DNA of 64,000 bases from Acanthaster planci (GCF_001949145.1 NW_019091394.1:976804-1040803); one strand, 5' to 3'. Positions 51,701-57,839 are shown, counted from the first letter of the stretch. Notes: generated from the sequence alone by a model not told the origin. Translations and numbers: made by a program.

Positions 51701-53558
51701 GTGCCGAGTTTGCCCCGTTTGTTGTCTTCATCGCTGCACCCACCATTACCGGGATGAACGACATGCACGTGAGTATCGCCGAGGCCTATCCTTGTCTCCC
51801 CGTCCCATTTTGGAGGAAGGGAAGAGACGCAAATATTTGTTGCGTCGATTTTGCCCCTGTTAAGTCTTACTGGTTCGTATTCGATGGGCATAATTTGGAA
51901 ATCATTGAATCCCCGAGCCGGTGTGAGGTTTTTTTCTTAGGCTTTTATGGTCTGAAGAAATAAATTACTTGTCTTTCGCACAAGTATTGGTTTCTCCATT
52001 ATCAGACAAAATGGACTTCACATCTGTTGAATTGATTGCCCTGTCTCATTTCAAACCTGGAACCTAATTATTTTCAATTAAATTTCTTTGGTGACGAAAC
52101 CTGATGCACTGTTGCTACAAATTCAGCCACTGGAAATGTATAGAGTGCTTACCATTTTGAAAAAAAACAGATCATCTGACAGAGCTTTTCAGCCCACATA
52201 TAAGTGTAAATTGTGGTTAAAAACCAACTCCAACGATGCTAGCTTTTCTCATAATGAATCCAATTCAGAAGAGCCAAATCTAATAAAAGTGGCACATATC
52301 AATGTCTCCCTTGCAATACACGGTTTTATGTTAAGAAAACACAGTTGTTTTTTTTTTCCCATTTTCCTGCCAGTTCATTCTAGTCCGGGTATTGTAAAAA
52401 TGGACGTGTCGTCACTGCTCACGATATGTAACGAGTATTGATTTTTTTTTATGCATTAACGTGGAAAGGAAATACCACAGTGCGTGCGCTTTAGGCGTGC
52501 AGAGCACGTGCAGCCACAGACCACAGCACGAACTTGAAGAATGCTCTCATTCTTCAGAAACTGGAAGAAGTCCAATCCCGGTTCTTTCGCGGAATTTCTA
52601 GTACATCCACCAATGACACGATTTTGGCATTATTGTCAATCATGAAGAAAGGAGCACACTTTTGTTGGAAAAGAGATAATGCGGCACAGTAGACCCGGCA
52701 CCCAGATCGATCCCTGGTATGCGGTGTATGCGCGCATGTAGCTCCATGTTCATGTATATGTACATTCGTTGCGGAACCAGTCATTCCACAGATGTTACAT
52801 CATACAAATGCCATTTCTCAACAGCACCGCCAGTGGTCAGATTGTGGAAATTTTTCATGAAACTCAAAGACGGTTCAAAAGTTTCAGCAGAATTACAAAA
52901 AATACTGACGCAATACAGACATGATTTGGTAATGAATATATGATTTATTACACATTAAACACAATAATAGTTTGTTTTCAAACCTTTTCAAAACTCTTTA
53001 AGAGCACTTTTACAATATTCCTGAGCTCAGAAGTTCGAATCCTGCTCCAGTCAAATTCTGTGTTCTCTCGAATGCAAAGAGGTGGTGTTTGAAACTTGCG
53101 CCCACTGTATAATATCGAGATCAATGGGCAGACCCTTGAAATGACCTGAGTTTAGGCTGAAACTTTCGCTGAAATGTTAGGCTCAGGCCTTAACAAGGTT
53201 TGTTTTGACTTTTCTGGCCTTATTGGTCAGGCTCTAGATAAGAACCCGAATGGCAGACCGAAAAAAAAAATCCCTACTTACTTTGAGACGAAAATTACTA
53301 AGTTCTCTGTCTCTAAGTTTTGAATAATGGGTTGGTATTATTTTGTTTATCTCTTTGTTGTTGGTTTTTGTTTATCTTCAGGACAACGGGCTGGAGAGAC
53401 TCGGCAAGGAGTCAGAGTTACTCCGCCAGGCCTACGGTCACTTCTTTGACCTGACCATCGTCAACAACGACATCGAGGAAACCATCCGCACGCTTGAGCA
53501 GGCCATGGAGGAGATCTGCACGACCCCCCAGTGGGTACCGGTCAGTTGGGTTTACTGA
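684..53558 (+). CDS. CASK: CASK/LIN-2 MAGUK scaffold gene, 19 exons visible, 5' end outside window
   Basis: The gene is spliced. Coding exons are 684-761, 1227-1299, 1818-1920, 3476-3651, 4113-4235, 6004-6087, 6427-6532, 6996-7117, 23272-23358, 26954-27037, 42108-42302, 45784-46017, 46521-46720, 47530-47645, 48048-48128, 48826-48906, 49435-49637, 51682-51768 and 53382-53558. All have AG/GT borders and compatible phases, giving 802 codons plus TGA. Within this fragment the domains are: CaMK-like kinase C-lobe 1-184, calmodulin-binding tail 185-212, L27 pair ~249-345, PDZ ~398-480, SH3 489-555, HOOK/protein 4.1 segment 555-600, guanylate-kinase-like ~610-795, and the family C-terminus PVSWVY. 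Vertebrate CASK is ~920 residues, so about 90 N-terminal residues are missing upstream. Known role of the family: membrane-associated scaffold at synapses and epithelial junctions that links neurexin/syndecan, Veli/Mint and the actin cytoskeleton. The domain order and pseudokinase changes exclude the MPP/PALS paralogues. Confidence 0.97.
762..1226 (+). other. CASK intron, no recognised content
   Basis: 465 bp between two kinase exons, starting GTTGGT and ending CTGTAG. No repeat or gene-like sequence was seen. Confidence 0.8.
1227..1299 (+). CDS. CASK: CASK exon: kinase catalytic loop (HRDIK)
   Basis: Encodes [20 protein letters not shown] then RDIK, the helix and catalytic loop of the CaMK-like domain. 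The HRD motif is intact. The acceptor is CTGTAG and the donor is GTAACT after AAG (phase 0). The C at 1227 finishes the Ser codon split from the previous exon. Confidence 0.95.
1331..1688 (-). mobile_element. tRNA-derived SINE, family SINE-1, near full length
   Basis: Read on the minus strand, it starts near 1688 with a tRNA-like head. The A-box is TGGCCTAGTGGTTA, followed by the B-box GGTTCAAATCC. A unique body contains the duplicated module GGAGCTGAG...TACTCCCC, and the tail GCGCTTTATAAATGGCC is of the kind shared by many SINEs with LINE partners. It lies in the intron between the HRD exon and the GFG exon. A fragment of the same body occurs at 9225-9270. Confidence 0.8.
1818..1920 (+). CDS. 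CASK: CASK exon: kinase activation loop with GFG motif
   Basis: Encodes [20 protein letters not shown], then GIAIQL and IAGG. Two CASK hallmarks are visible. The residue after HRDIKPH is Cys rather than the Asn that ligates Mg2+ in ordinary kinases, and DFG is replaced by GFG. In vertebrate CASK these changes give weak, Mg2+-inhibited catalysis. The acceptor is TTCTCAG and the exon ends in phase 1 before GTAGGA. Confidence 0.96.
2442..2796 (+). mobile_element. Palindromic MITE, family A copy 2
   Basis: Starts AATAAGCCTTTTGCAAGTTA and ends CGCAAAAGGCTTATT. The two outer ends are reverse complements, and the pairing continues inward for roughly 120 bp on each side (GGTACACTGAGTTCTTT against its right-arm partner; GCAAGCTTTTGC in the inner arm). 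The centre is about 110 bp. No coding capacity. Target-site duplication not clear. Confidence 0.85.
2846..2960 (+). repeat. Dispersed repeat, family C copy 1
   Basis: Shares CCTTGTCCAAAT, GGCTGTGGCT, TCTATGGGAAGTGG and CATGTAGCCAT-like segments, in the same order, with 53970-54070. Weaker copies occur at 41822-41890 and, inverted, at 6690-6845. Element class unknown. Confidence 0.6.
3165..3245 (-). repeat. Dispersed repeat, family D copy 1
   Basis: Its reverse complement (AGCATTCCTTTGTCACTGTC, then ACTTGTGACTTGTCTTGTGA) follows the same order as 4812-4890. It is a decayed member of the repeat that carries the ACTTGTGA tandem units. Confidence 0.5.
3476..3651 (+). CDS. CASK: CASK exon: kinase APE motif and C-lobe
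   Basis: Encodes [20 protein letters not shown], then [26 protein letters not shown] and KGRYY. The MAPE motif, the DxWxxG helix and the GCGV core are intact, so the fold is preserved. The acceptor is CTTGCAG at 3475, phase 1 in. The exon ends after TAT in phase 0 with a consensus GTAAGT donor. Confidence 0.97.
3719..3800 (+). repeat. Dispersed repeat, family D copy 2
   Basis: TTTGTCATTGTTCACCCTGT, followed by TTACTTA and several ACTAGACTTATGA/GGGCTTGACT words, is very close to 4820-4870. Confidence 0.55.
3860..4050 (-). mobile_element. SINE-2 copy, inverted, tRNA-derived
   Basis: Its reverse complement matches the + strand element at 39990-40351. Shared stretches include CACCTCTG at the head, TTTTTATCAGTCCC/TTTTTCAGTCCC, TGATTCCTGGAGTTTTACCC against its counterpart, and TTTTCCTCCCACCTCT. 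It sits directly upstream of a kinase exon. Confidence 0.7.
4113..4235 (+). CDS. CASK: CASK exon: end of kinase domain
   Basis: Encodes [20 protein letters not shown], then [15 protein letters not shown] and RHPWLR, the conserved C-terminal helices of CaMK-type domains (LDPAERITV and HPWL in vertebrates). 41 codons, phase 0 at both ends. The acceptor is GATCAG and the donor GTGAGT. Confidence 0.97.
4353..4370. other. Assembly gap (18 N)
   Basis: A run of N inside an intron. The bases to its right begin inside a SINE-like tRNA promoter region, so a collapsed or unresolved repeat is likely. Confidence 0.95.
4371..4412 (-). mobile_element. tRNA-derived SINE head fragment
   Basis: The minus strand reads GGAGGTCTTGGGTTCGAGTC, then CCACCCGAGTAA, with a perfect B-box GGTTCGAGTCC. 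No acceptor stem or anticodon arm could be folded from what is present. The element is cut by the adjacent gap. Confidence 0.5.
4818..4960 (+). repeat. Tandem repeat of GGACTTGTGATT, family D copy 3
   Basis: About eight head-to-tail copies of the 12-bp unit GGACTTGTGATT occur at 4850-4950. The first ones are nearly identical and the last ones diverge. They follow the family D lead-in TTTGTCATTGTTCACCC. Confidence 0.85.
6004..6087 (+). CDS. CASK: CASK exon: calmodulin-binding/autoregulatory segment
   Basis: Encodes [20 protein letters not shown] then FNSRRKLK. It corresponds to the vertebrate segment [27 protein letters not shown], which follows the kinase and binds Ca2+/calmodulin. 28 codons, phase 0 at both ends. 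The acceptor is CTCTCAG and the donor GTAGAG. Confidence 0.95.
6088..6426 (+). other. CASK intron, no recognised content
   Basis: 339 bp with no repeat or gene-like signal seen. It ends TTTGTCCTCAG. Confidence 0.8.
6427..6532 (+). CDS. CASK: CASK exon: linker leading into L27 region
   Basis: Encodes [20 protein letters not shown], then TKHITDF and DEDPTSS. It matches [20 protein letters not shown]...EDPTSSG of vertebrate CASK. The acceptor is CCTCAG. The exon ends in phase 1 before GTGAGA. Confidence 0.95.
6533..6995 (+). other. CASK intron with inverted family C repeat
   Basis: 463 bp. About 6690-6845 is a diverged inverted copy of repeat family C. The vertebrate residues LLAAER between the flanking exons are not encoded in either exon, and no convincing 18-bp microexon was found by eye. 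Confidence 0.65.
6690..6845 (-). repeat. Dispersed repeat, family C, diverged inverted copy
   Basis: The minus strand reads AAAGTCCAAATGG, then GTCTATGGAAAGCCGCTGCA and AACCATAGCCA, in the same order as the copy at 2846-2960. Divergence is considerable. Confidence 0.4.
6996..7117 (+). CDS. CASK: CASK exon: first L27 domain
   Basis: Encodes [20 protein letters not shown] then [20 protein letters not shown], the first L27 heterodimerisation domain ([26 protein letters not shown] in vertebrates). In CASK this domain pairs with SAP97-type partners. The two leading G finish a Gly codon. The exon ends in phase 0 before GTGAGT. It is six residues shorter than human at its N-terminal junction. Confidence 0.95.
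7662..7680 (+). promoter_or_regulatory. CTCF-like binding motif
   Basis: TGGCCAACAGAGGGCGCTG closely follows the bilaterian CTCF consensus (CCASYAGRKGGC core with upstream TGG). It is a sequence match only. Other GAGGGCGCT words in the window fit less well. Confidence 0.4.
9225..9270 (-). mobile_element. SINE-1 body fragment
   Basis: CTCGGCTCCCTGAGGAGTAT then ACT repeats the module CTCAGCTCCCTGGGGAGTAT found twice in the SINE-1 copy at 1441-1490. No tRNA head is present. Confidence 0.5.
12099..12218 (+). CDS. Candidate alternative first exon of a kinase-less CASK isoform
   Basis: What is seen: ATG at 12099 in strong context (GCC before, G after); an in-frame TAG at 12039, so the frame starts here; and 40 codons reading [20 protein letters not shown], then [20 protein letters not shown]. 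Third positions are more G/C-rich than the flanks. A consensus GTAAGT donor starts at 12219, directly after TGG, in phase 0. The next constitutive exon (23272, second L27) begins in phase 0, so joining would give a protein with a new N-terminus, L27, PDZ, SH3 and GuK. Short CASK forms lacking the CaMK domain are known from worm LIN-2 and fly CASK, so a downstream promoter is plausible. I do not recognise the 40-residue sequence. It could instead start an unrelated nested gene or be a chance ORF. Confidence 0.5.
14355..14535. repeat. Degenerate repeat tract of CACAAGTGGGAAA words
   Basis: Five or more related words (TTTCACAAGTGGG, ACACCAGTGGGAAA, CCCACAAGTGGGAAA, TTCACAAGTGGGAAA) and their partial complements (TTTTCCCA, TTTTTCACA) alternate at irregular 25-45 bp spacing. 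Looks like a decayed minisatellite. Confidence 0.55.
17540..17801. mobile_element. MITE-like element with 39-bp terminal inverted repeats
   Basis: The left end 17540-17578 begins CATTGGGTCATTCCATGAGG. The right end 17763-17801 is its near-perfect reverse complement, ending GGCATGACCCAATG. The interior is ~184 bp and lacks an ORF with transposase features. No clear target-site duplication. Family not assigned. Confidence 0.75.
20968..21035 (+). promoter_or_regulatory. Duplicated homeodomain-type motif TAATTGGCTTAGCG
   Basis: TAATTGGCTTAGCG occurs identically at 20968-20981 and 21022-21035. Each copy is preceded by a related CAGTTCCTG/CAATTCTAG word. A third GCTAATTGGCTAATG lies at about 21358. 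TAATTG cores suit homeodomain factors. Function is inferred only. Confidence 0.3.
23272..23358 (+). CDS. CASK: CASK exon: second L27 domain, first half
   Basis: Encodes [20 protein letters not shown] then SDSVQRSKD, matching [12 protein letters not shown]...PPSDAVQRAKE of vertebrate CASK. 29 codons, phase 0 at both ends. The acceptor is CTCCAG and the donor GTAAGT. It is the first constitutive exon downstream of the candidate alternative start. Confidence 0.95.
23359..26953 (+). other. CASK intron, no gene; possible conserved noncoding blocks
   Basis: No repeats with recognisable ends. About 23885-24070 and 26110-26340 are compositionally complex, carry several TAAT cores, and include the inverted repeat GGAACAT...ATGTTCC (23944-23965). 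They could be noncoding regulatory blocks, but conservation cannot be tested here. Confidence 0.4.
26954..27037 (+). CDS. CASK: CASK exon: second L27 domain, second half (NAGNAG acceptor)
   Basis: Encodes [20 protein letters not shown] then ILSEPHFR, matching [27 protein letters not shown]. The acceptor is a tandem CAGCAG at 26948-26953, so an alternative start at 26951 would add one Gln without changing frame. Phase 0 at both ends, donor GTAAGT. Sequence identity to vertebrates is lower than in the other exons, as is usual for this part. Confidence 0.92.
27754..27830. repeat. TGTGGGGAC inverted/direct repeat
   Basis: TGTGGGGAC occurs at 27754 and 27787, and its reverse complement GTCCCCACA at 27822, so a 9-bp stem can form. 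May be a repeat fragment. Confidence 0.4.
28838..29388 (+). mobile_element. TTAA-flanked MITE, family B copy 1 (piggyBac-like)
   Basis: Begins TTAAAGGGTAGCCGC and ends GCGGCTACACTTTAA, so short terminal inverted repeats lie directly inside TTAA on both sides. TTAA duplication is the hallmark of piggyBac-type insertion. 551 bp with no transposase ORF. Internal landmarks TATGCTAATGAGTATTT, TCATGAGCA, AAAAAAGTCC and AGCGCCCTCAGTTGT recur, inverted, in copies at 59081-59643 and 44900-45440. Confidence 0.75.
29690..29828 (+). repeat. 35-bp tandem repeat, ~4 copies
   Basis: The units contain TTTTTTTCATCAG, AATTTTTCCGATGTCAGGAT and repeat head to tail with a period of about 35 bp. Each unit is partly self-complementary. 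It overlaps spurious ORFs only. Confidence 0.85.
31152..31514 (-). mobile_element. Palindromic MITE, family A copy 3 (inverted)
   Basis: Ends AATGAGCCTTTTG and CAAAAGGCTTCTT. The centre reads GACCACCATCTCTGGAATGG, then CAAGGTGTCTCTCATGTAAC, which is the reverse complement of the centre in copies 2 and 4. Arms ~120 bp. No coding capacity. Confidence 0.82.
32951..33008 (+). repeat. 27-bp tandem duplication
   Basis: GCCGTGTGTATCGTTAAGAT then TCTTCTT occurs twice back to back, followed by the start of a third unit (GCCGT). A recent local duplication. Confidence 0.85.
39990..40351 (+). mobile_element. tRNA-derived SINE, family SINE-2, near full length
   Basis: The A-box-like TGGCAGGGCGG (from 39999) and the B-box GGTTTGATTCC (40043-40053) define a tRNA-like head. 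The body includes TTTTACCCAGAATATACCTC and CGGCCGCCTGAGGTGCCC. The 3' tail is GCGCTTTACAAATTATTATC followed by ATTATT repeats. An inverted copy lies at 3860-4050. Confidence 0.8.
41822..41890 (+). repeat. Dispersed repeat, family C, partial copy
   Basis: ACATTGTCCAAACTAATTGG, CTGTGG and TTATGGGAAGC follow the order of the family C copy at 2846. Confidence 0.4.
42108..42302 (+). CDS. CASK: CASK exon: L27-PDZ linker and start of PDZ
   Basis: Encodes [20 protein letters not shown], then [12 protein letters not shown] and [15 protein letters not shown], the linker and first strand of the PDZ domain. VTPPPTSP and VRLVQFQKN are near identical to vertebrates. 65 codons, phase 0 at both ends. The acceptor is TTGCCAG and the donor GTAAGA. 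The acidic linker ([15 protein letters not shown]) is the divergent part. Confidence 0.97.
42671..42830 (+). repeat. TCAGTCA/TCAATCAA low-complexity tract
   Basis: Irregular TCAGT and TCAAT tetra/pentanucleotide repeats, with a perfect TCAATCAATCAATCAATCAA block near 42745. Confidence 0.8.
44852..44893 (+). repeat. (CAAA)n microsatellite
   Basis: About seven to eight consecutive ACAA units followed by imperfect ones. It abuts the end of the adjacent MITE family B copy. Confidence 0.9.
44900..45440 (-). mobile_element. MITE family B copy 3, diverged
   Basis: The reverse complement contains TTTTATGCTAATGAAATTTG, CATATTCATGAGCAGAAC, TGCCCTCACTTGTCCAG and AAAAGTACAGAGATACA, in the order of copy 1. 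One end is TTTAAAGG; the other end is degraded. Confidence 0.65.
45784..46017 (+). CDS. CASK: CASK exon: PDZ domain core
   Basis: Encodes [20 protein letters not shown], then [40 protein letters not shown] and [11 protein letters not shown]. Together with the preceding EPL this gives the EPLGITLK carboxylate-binding loop of class II PDZ domains, known in CASK to bind neurexin and syndecan C-termini. 78 codons, phase 0 at both ends. The vertebrate Ser-rich spacer between PDZ and SH3 is not encoded here, so the spacer is short or lies in unrecognised alternative exons. Confidence 0.97.
46018..46520 (+). other. CASK intron occupied by a SINE
   Basis: 503 bp, of which 46085-46320 is SINE-derived. 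The remainder shows nothing recognisable. Confidence 0.75.
46085..46320 (+). mobile_element. tRNA-derived SINE with duplicated head (SINE-3)
   Basis: Two related tRNA-like heads lie in tandem. The first has GTCGGGTTCAAACCCAGCTG at 46118, followed by GGCAAGCCATTTTACCTC. The second has GAGGTTCAAATCCAGCTG near 46221, followed by GGCAAGCTACTTTACTC. Both have B-box cores (GGTTCAAAYCC). The second head resembles that of SINE-1. Confidence 0.65.
46521..46720 (+). CDS. CASK: CASK exon: SH3 domain
   Basis: Encodes [20 protein letters not shown], then [31 protein letters not shown] and [12 protein letters not shown]. The ALYDY-like segment is QFEYDP. The WW of the ligand groove and the IPSPELQEW end are conserved. 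The exon ends in phase 2. The donor GTTAGA is weak, and a 59-bp tandem array starts within 20 bases of it. Confidence 0.97.
46740..47395 (+). repeat. 59-bp minisatellite array, ~11 copies, filling the SH3-HOOK intron
   Basis: The unit is CCCATAGAATGGCAAGCTGC then CCATAGCCCATGGGATCCAC, TCGGTGGGATAAGACTGCT, with a period near 59 bp. The two copies around 47215-47335 are almost identical, and copies decay toward the left. Each unit contains the near-palindrome CCCATAGCCCATGGG. The array takes up most of the 809-bp intron (46721-47529). Because 59 is not a multiple of 3, it keeps several minus-strand frames open by chance. Confidence 0.9.
47530..47645 (+). CDS. CASK: CASK exon: HOOK / protein 4.1-binding segment
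   Basis: Encodes [20 protein letters not shown] then [18 protein letters not shown]. The basic segment between SH3 and GuK binds FERM protein 4.1 in CASK. Phase 2 in, phase 1 out. The acceptor is CTACCTCAG and the donor GTCAGT. Confidence 0.96.
47646..48047 (+). other. CASK intron, no recognised content
   Basis: 402 bp, no repeat or gene-like sequence seen. It ends TTATTGCAG. Confidence 0.8.
48048..48128 (+). CDS. CASK: CASK exon: start of guanylate-kinase-like domain
   Basis: Encodes [20 protein letters not shown] then KTLVLL, equivalent to [27 protein letters not shown]. Phase 1 at both ends. The acceptor is TTGCAG and the donor GTAGGT. Confidence 0.96.
48129..48825 (+). other. CASK intron, no recognised content
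   Basis: 697 bp. One GAGGGCGCT word at 48424; otherwise nothing seen. Confidence 0.8.
48826..48906 (+). CDS. CASK: CASK exon: GuK P-loop region
   Basis: Encodes [20 protein letters not shown] then YAYPIP. The degenerate P-loop GAHGVGRRH, unlike the GxxGxGK of true guanylate kinases, is typical of MAGUK GuK domains, which bind proteins rather than catalyse GMP phosphorylation. Phase 1 at both ends. The acceptor is CCACAG and the donor GTGAGT. Confidence 0.96.
48907..49434 (+). other. CASK intron, no recognised content
   Basis: 528 bp. One GAGGGCGCT word near 49261 and no repeat boundaries found. Confidence 0.8.
49435..49637 (+). CDS. CASK: CASK exon: GuK central region
   Basis: Encodes [20 protein letters not shown], then [37 protein letters not shown] and [10 protein letters not shown]. 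The GMP-site-like residues YxxxxxxED-AMYGT are kept. The usual TTRPPKKDEE has Cys for the second Pro here. Phase 1 in, phase 0 out. The acceptor is TTGTCAG and the donor GTGAGG. Confidence 0.97.
49638..51681 (+). other. CASK intron with an AGCCCTA-rich stretch
   Basis: 2.0 kb. 49690-49890 is rich in AGCCCTAGCC/AACCCC words (decayed repeat). The rest has no recognised content. Confidence 0.65.
51682..51768 (+). CDS. CASK: CASK exon: GuK, penultimate
   Basis: Encodes [20 protein letters not shown] then TITGMNDMH. It matches [25 protein letters not shown] of vertebrates, with the usual divergence after TIT. 29 codons, phase 0 at both ends. The acceptor is CCCTCAG and the donor GTGAGT. Confidence 0.96.
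51769..53381 (+). other. Last CASK intron
   Basis: 1.6 kb, A/T-rich. A weak tRNA-like B-box word AGTTCGAATCC occurs at about 53032. No other feature is supported. Confidence 0.7.
53382..53558 (+). CDS. CASK: CASK terminal exon: end of GuK and stop codon
   Basis: Encodes [20 protein letters not shown], then [38 protein letters not shown] and TGA at 53556-53558. QWVPVSWVY is the invariant CASK C-terminus. The acceptor is ATCTTCAG. This fixes the 3' end of the protein. Confidence 0.98.
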   Translation, partial: DNGLERLGKESELLRQAYGHFFDLTIVNNDIEETIRTLEQAMEEICTTPQWVPVSWVY

Positions 53559-53969
53559 CAATAAAAGAAAATAACCCCTCCCATCGGGTTGCCCAGGGAC
53601 CTATCTCCTGAGAGCTGCTGAGCGAGAGAAGCTGCTTATCGAAAGACACTGTGGGTGAGTAGCGGCAAGCAGGGAGCCAGCTGTAAGTGAATAACACTTC
53701 TCATGTCACAGTGGCTGGTCACCGGCTTGCCTTTGTCGCGCATTCGAGCCTGTCTGTTCCAGGCAAATAATCTGTGCTCAGCAGCCCTGAAGAGTCGGTT
53801 CCACATCGGAAGTCGATCAAACGCCAACTTCGCTTTAAAAAGATGGGAAATTCTCACTGTCGCAGGGCTCAACTATATCGCTCTTGGTTGTTTTGGATTT
53901 GTTTGTATCATGCTGGGTCTTATATGCCAACCTCCACTGAAGCGACAGGGCACAGAAAATTTAACTTGA

Positions 53970-54070
53970 GCCTTGTCCAAATTAAGTGGCTGTGGCTGCG
54001 AGTGATACAAGCATCTATGGGAAGTGGTTGCGGCCACTAGTTGTAGCCATGTAATCTAGACATGGCTAAT
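53970..54070 (+). repeat. Dispersed repeat, family C copy 2
   Basis: GCCTTGTCCAAATTAAGTGG, CTGTGGCT, ATCTATGGGAAGTGGTTGCG and AGCCATGTA closely parallel 2846-2960 over roughly 90 bp. Confidence 0.65.
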
Positions 54071-54571
54071 ATGCTAGGGTTTAGGCATGGTGGTATTTTA
54101 TGTATTTGTCCCAGCCATCCATATTTGCTGTTGCCGCACTGGACAGCCGGATTTTGGATGCGAGATTTTCTGTGTGGGGGAGGTCTCATGCCTATACAAA
54201 TGTACACTGTAAAAAGGAATTCACATTTGCATCAAAAACGCTTGCTGGCAATTTCCGAACCTTGTGCAACCTGTTTTGAGGTATATGACCAACCTAACGG
54301 CCCATGCCAAGTGAGGGGTTGGTACAGGTCACCAGACCAGTGAGCCCAACTGCAGCTGATGCGGTTTTTAGATTCCAAGTTAATGGGATGTGCTATATAA
54401 TTGGGGTTATTGCTGAGGCTGCCCTTGCGAGTCTGCAGACAGCCTACGGAAATGGAAAGCCAAGACCGTCCTCCATTCACAATAACATTTGTGATACAAT
54501 TAGCAACCAACTAGTAAATCAGTATAAAGAGCCAGGGCTTGGAGTAATATTTCTCCTCTCGTTTCATCCCC

Positions 54572-54577
54572 AATAAA
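54572..54577 (+). terminator. Candidate CASK poly(A) signal
   Basis: AATAAA in the context CCAATAAAGCC, ~1.0 kb after the stop, followed by a G/T-rich element (TTTGAGTTTTACAGGGGGGT). The hexamer two bases after the stop codon (53560) is less likely to be used. Confidence 0.35.
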
Positions 54578-57500
54578 GCCTGACAAATTTGAGTTTTACA
54601 GGGGGGTAGGAATTGGGCTTGAGCACTTTGACTGTGTGTCGTCGTCATTGATTTTTCAACAACTGTTTTGGTGTTTTTAATGCTGAGAAATAATGAAAAA
54701 TAAAGCACAAAGTGATTGTTCGCTGAATATGCGGCATTGAACAATGATATTGGAAATATGGGCATCGGACCAGATTATTCACTGTGAGTTTGAGGTTTTT
54801 TTTATTGGCTCGTGTTTTGCTGCATTGTAGTTTCGGTATTGAAACGTTTTTAATATATCGTTTATTACCGGAGTGACACTGGGTATTGTTGTCACTCAAT
54901 TTTTTACCTTTTATTTCTTGGCTTTTTTGGTGGGGGGGGTGTCAATTTTGTACATATTCGGAATAATTTTTAGCAGTTGGTCAGCATTGCTTTGTAGCGA
55001 TGCGCATGGAAATGCATTTGCTTATTTTTACAGGTGGAAAAACGAGAGCAGATGCAGTGAAAACCTCCTTTTTTATCAGATTGCTTTTAATTTTCATGAA
55101 ATATTCACTCGTTAGAGATCGACGAGTATGTGGTGTTGGTTATCAGAGAAGCAGATAAAATTAGTGGGAGTTTTACTTGTTTTGATTTGTTTTGTCTGAT
55201 TTTGTGGTCTTTTTTCTCATCAAAATGAAATTTGGTCCCTCCAATCTCCCTCATAAATTGCTCATAAAGTTCGCTAATCTCGTTGCTGGTAAAGTTACTT
55301 TTCTCATGCAATATAATCTAGATATTGATGTACAAGGTGTGTGCTCGCATTACCCCAGAGACGGTGAATCTGTCACATACTCGCTGTATCTGCTTTCTAA
55401 ACGAAGTGAAGCGGTTGTATTTTGTGATATTAATTTGAAAGACCTTGTTAATGGATTAGTGTAACACATCTTTTCTTTTTTTTTCATGAGAAGTATGATG
55501 CCCTTTTGCTGTCGCTTGTTCCATCTGTGCTCTCTGTACTGCTGTGGTTTATCCCTGATCGTGTTTTAAGCTCTTTCTCCAGTTTTTTTTTAGCAGATTT
55601 TTACCACATTTTACCAAGTCCCGGTGCATTTGTTGAATCATTTTGAATCATTCCAAAATTAGTTCCGTTTTGTTTGTAGCTGCTGTAAGTTTCTCTCTAA
55701 CAAAAACGTTTTTCTCCTTGGCTTCTCAGTAGAAAACATTTTTTTTTTTCACAGGAAAGTCAATTTCAATTTTATATCAGTAGTTACAAACCCACTGTGA
55801 CTTATTGTAATGTACGGTGGTAATATGCCTATAGACAATATGCCTATAGATCGGGTGACCATGGTAATGCCATCACTGGTTGTTTGCAGTGGCCCCCGTT
55901 CAGCAATGAAGGCTCCTTTGGTCAGAACTGAACTTCGCTGGTTGACAAACGACTATGAAATGCACGCATTACAGTTGCATTCCTACCAACAAAATGGCTT
56001 GTTTCAACCAATGAGGGGTACTTCTGCTCAAGGCAGATTGTACGGAGTCACTGTTCCGTGACAAAACCCAACACAATGCTTAACACCATGAGAGGGGGCC
56101 ATCAGGAATGTTCAGTGAAATATCAGTAGATTTGTCTTAAACAACGATGCCGAGCGTTGTTTGCGTGTGCACTCTGCACACGGCCAGTGAGGTGGGATGG
56201 GATCCATGGAGACCCCGCAGGAAAGCACAAGGACAGAAATCATGAGGTCATTGTTTTTTAGGTCTGTTGTGCATTTTTTTTTATTAAATTGAGAATCATT
56301 GTGTCAACATTTTTGGAGCCCAAATAGAGCCCAAATAGAGGTGGGTTTGGAACAGGTGCCCACTGAGAAATGTTGAAGCACTGTGAACTTTATCTTCATT
56401 GCCATCCAAGGGGTGTCTTTTTCTTCAGTTTTGAAATGCCTGCCTGTAATTATGTACAGATTGAATTTCGTGAATAATCATTATGTAGATTTGTATATTG
56501 ATGAATATTAACGACTGGTAGGCTGAGGATTGGTTGGTGTCAGCATGCAGATCGGTTGCATTGCATACAGCAGTGTTCAAGTGCGTATTCATTTCATTGT
56601 GCACATTTTTGTCCCTGAACAAGTGGGTGTCCAGAGGGAGAACGGAGCTGAAGTCATAGATTAGGCCAAGATGTACTAAAGGCCTTCGGAAGAGAATATG
56701 AATGATGCTCGATAGGCTTGTCACTTGCGCGGACAAAATAAGACGCTGGCACTGTGCTTTCATGTAATGCAACTATAACGTGTTCTTTTGAAAATATTTT
56801 CTACCATTATTATGCTAATTGGGGTTATTGTTTTTAGTTCAAGGAACACAGTTTTGGGGACAACGGAAAAGCAATTGGGGGTATGGGGAAAAGAAAATTT
56901 ATGCAAATTGTCAGTTTATGTTCAAGAATCGGAGCAGCAGAGGCCGCCATTTCCTCAAGTCACTCGGGGTTGTTAAAAAGAGGCAATTGTTCGAACCCAA
57001 GTTCATGCTTCAGTATACCTAGACAACACACAATAGCGGCATGCTGTACAGCACACATTATGAACTGCCATTTTGGTTCCAAAGTCTGCCGCCGGCGCTA
57101 CTCTTACTTCATACAACTCTGAAGTCATTATGCAGGGAATTGCAGCCGACCATGTTTGCTCACCCGGAATCACATGGATTTTCACTGGTAACCCGCTTTA
57201 CTATGCATAACTTAATTTGCTGTTGGCAATTTTGTTTCTGCTAAACTTTGGTTCATGGTCATTTTACAGTTGGATCAGGGCATAAGTGACTCTGACTTCC
57301 ATTCTCCATTTTCTATCCTTTTTTTTTTTTTGGTGACTTTTTTTTGCGTCACGAACGTTGTGTCCGGCACAGTTACTAGTTTTCACTCACCTGTCGCAAA
57401 CCAGTCGAACAGTTTTTACTAAATAGCCTTTTTGAGAAACCACAGAAGATTGTTAGCCCAAAAAATTGAAGGCACTGTGATTTTATCTCCTTTTTTTGTG

Positions 57501-57839
57501 AACGAATTGTAAATAAGACTGGAAACCACTTTAATTACGGCTTTCAAGCTGGCCTAACGAGATGGGTTTCTTCTTCGGAATATGTACCGTTTCTCTCTCA
57601 GAGTTTTGTAACAAAATCAGTGTTAGTATTGTATTTAAAGCATGAAATTTGACTGTACGATACTTTGTGTCAAACTTCTTATCTTTCTTGAATATTGTGT
57701 TTTCGAATTCGTTGTTTGAGTGAGGGGGGAAAAAGAAGAGAATTCCAGGGAAAAGGTGTAGGCAGCAATACCGTACGTAAGATGTCTGTAGATGCTCCGA
57801 TAGACATTTATGTTTCATCTCGAGATTTTAGAGATAAAT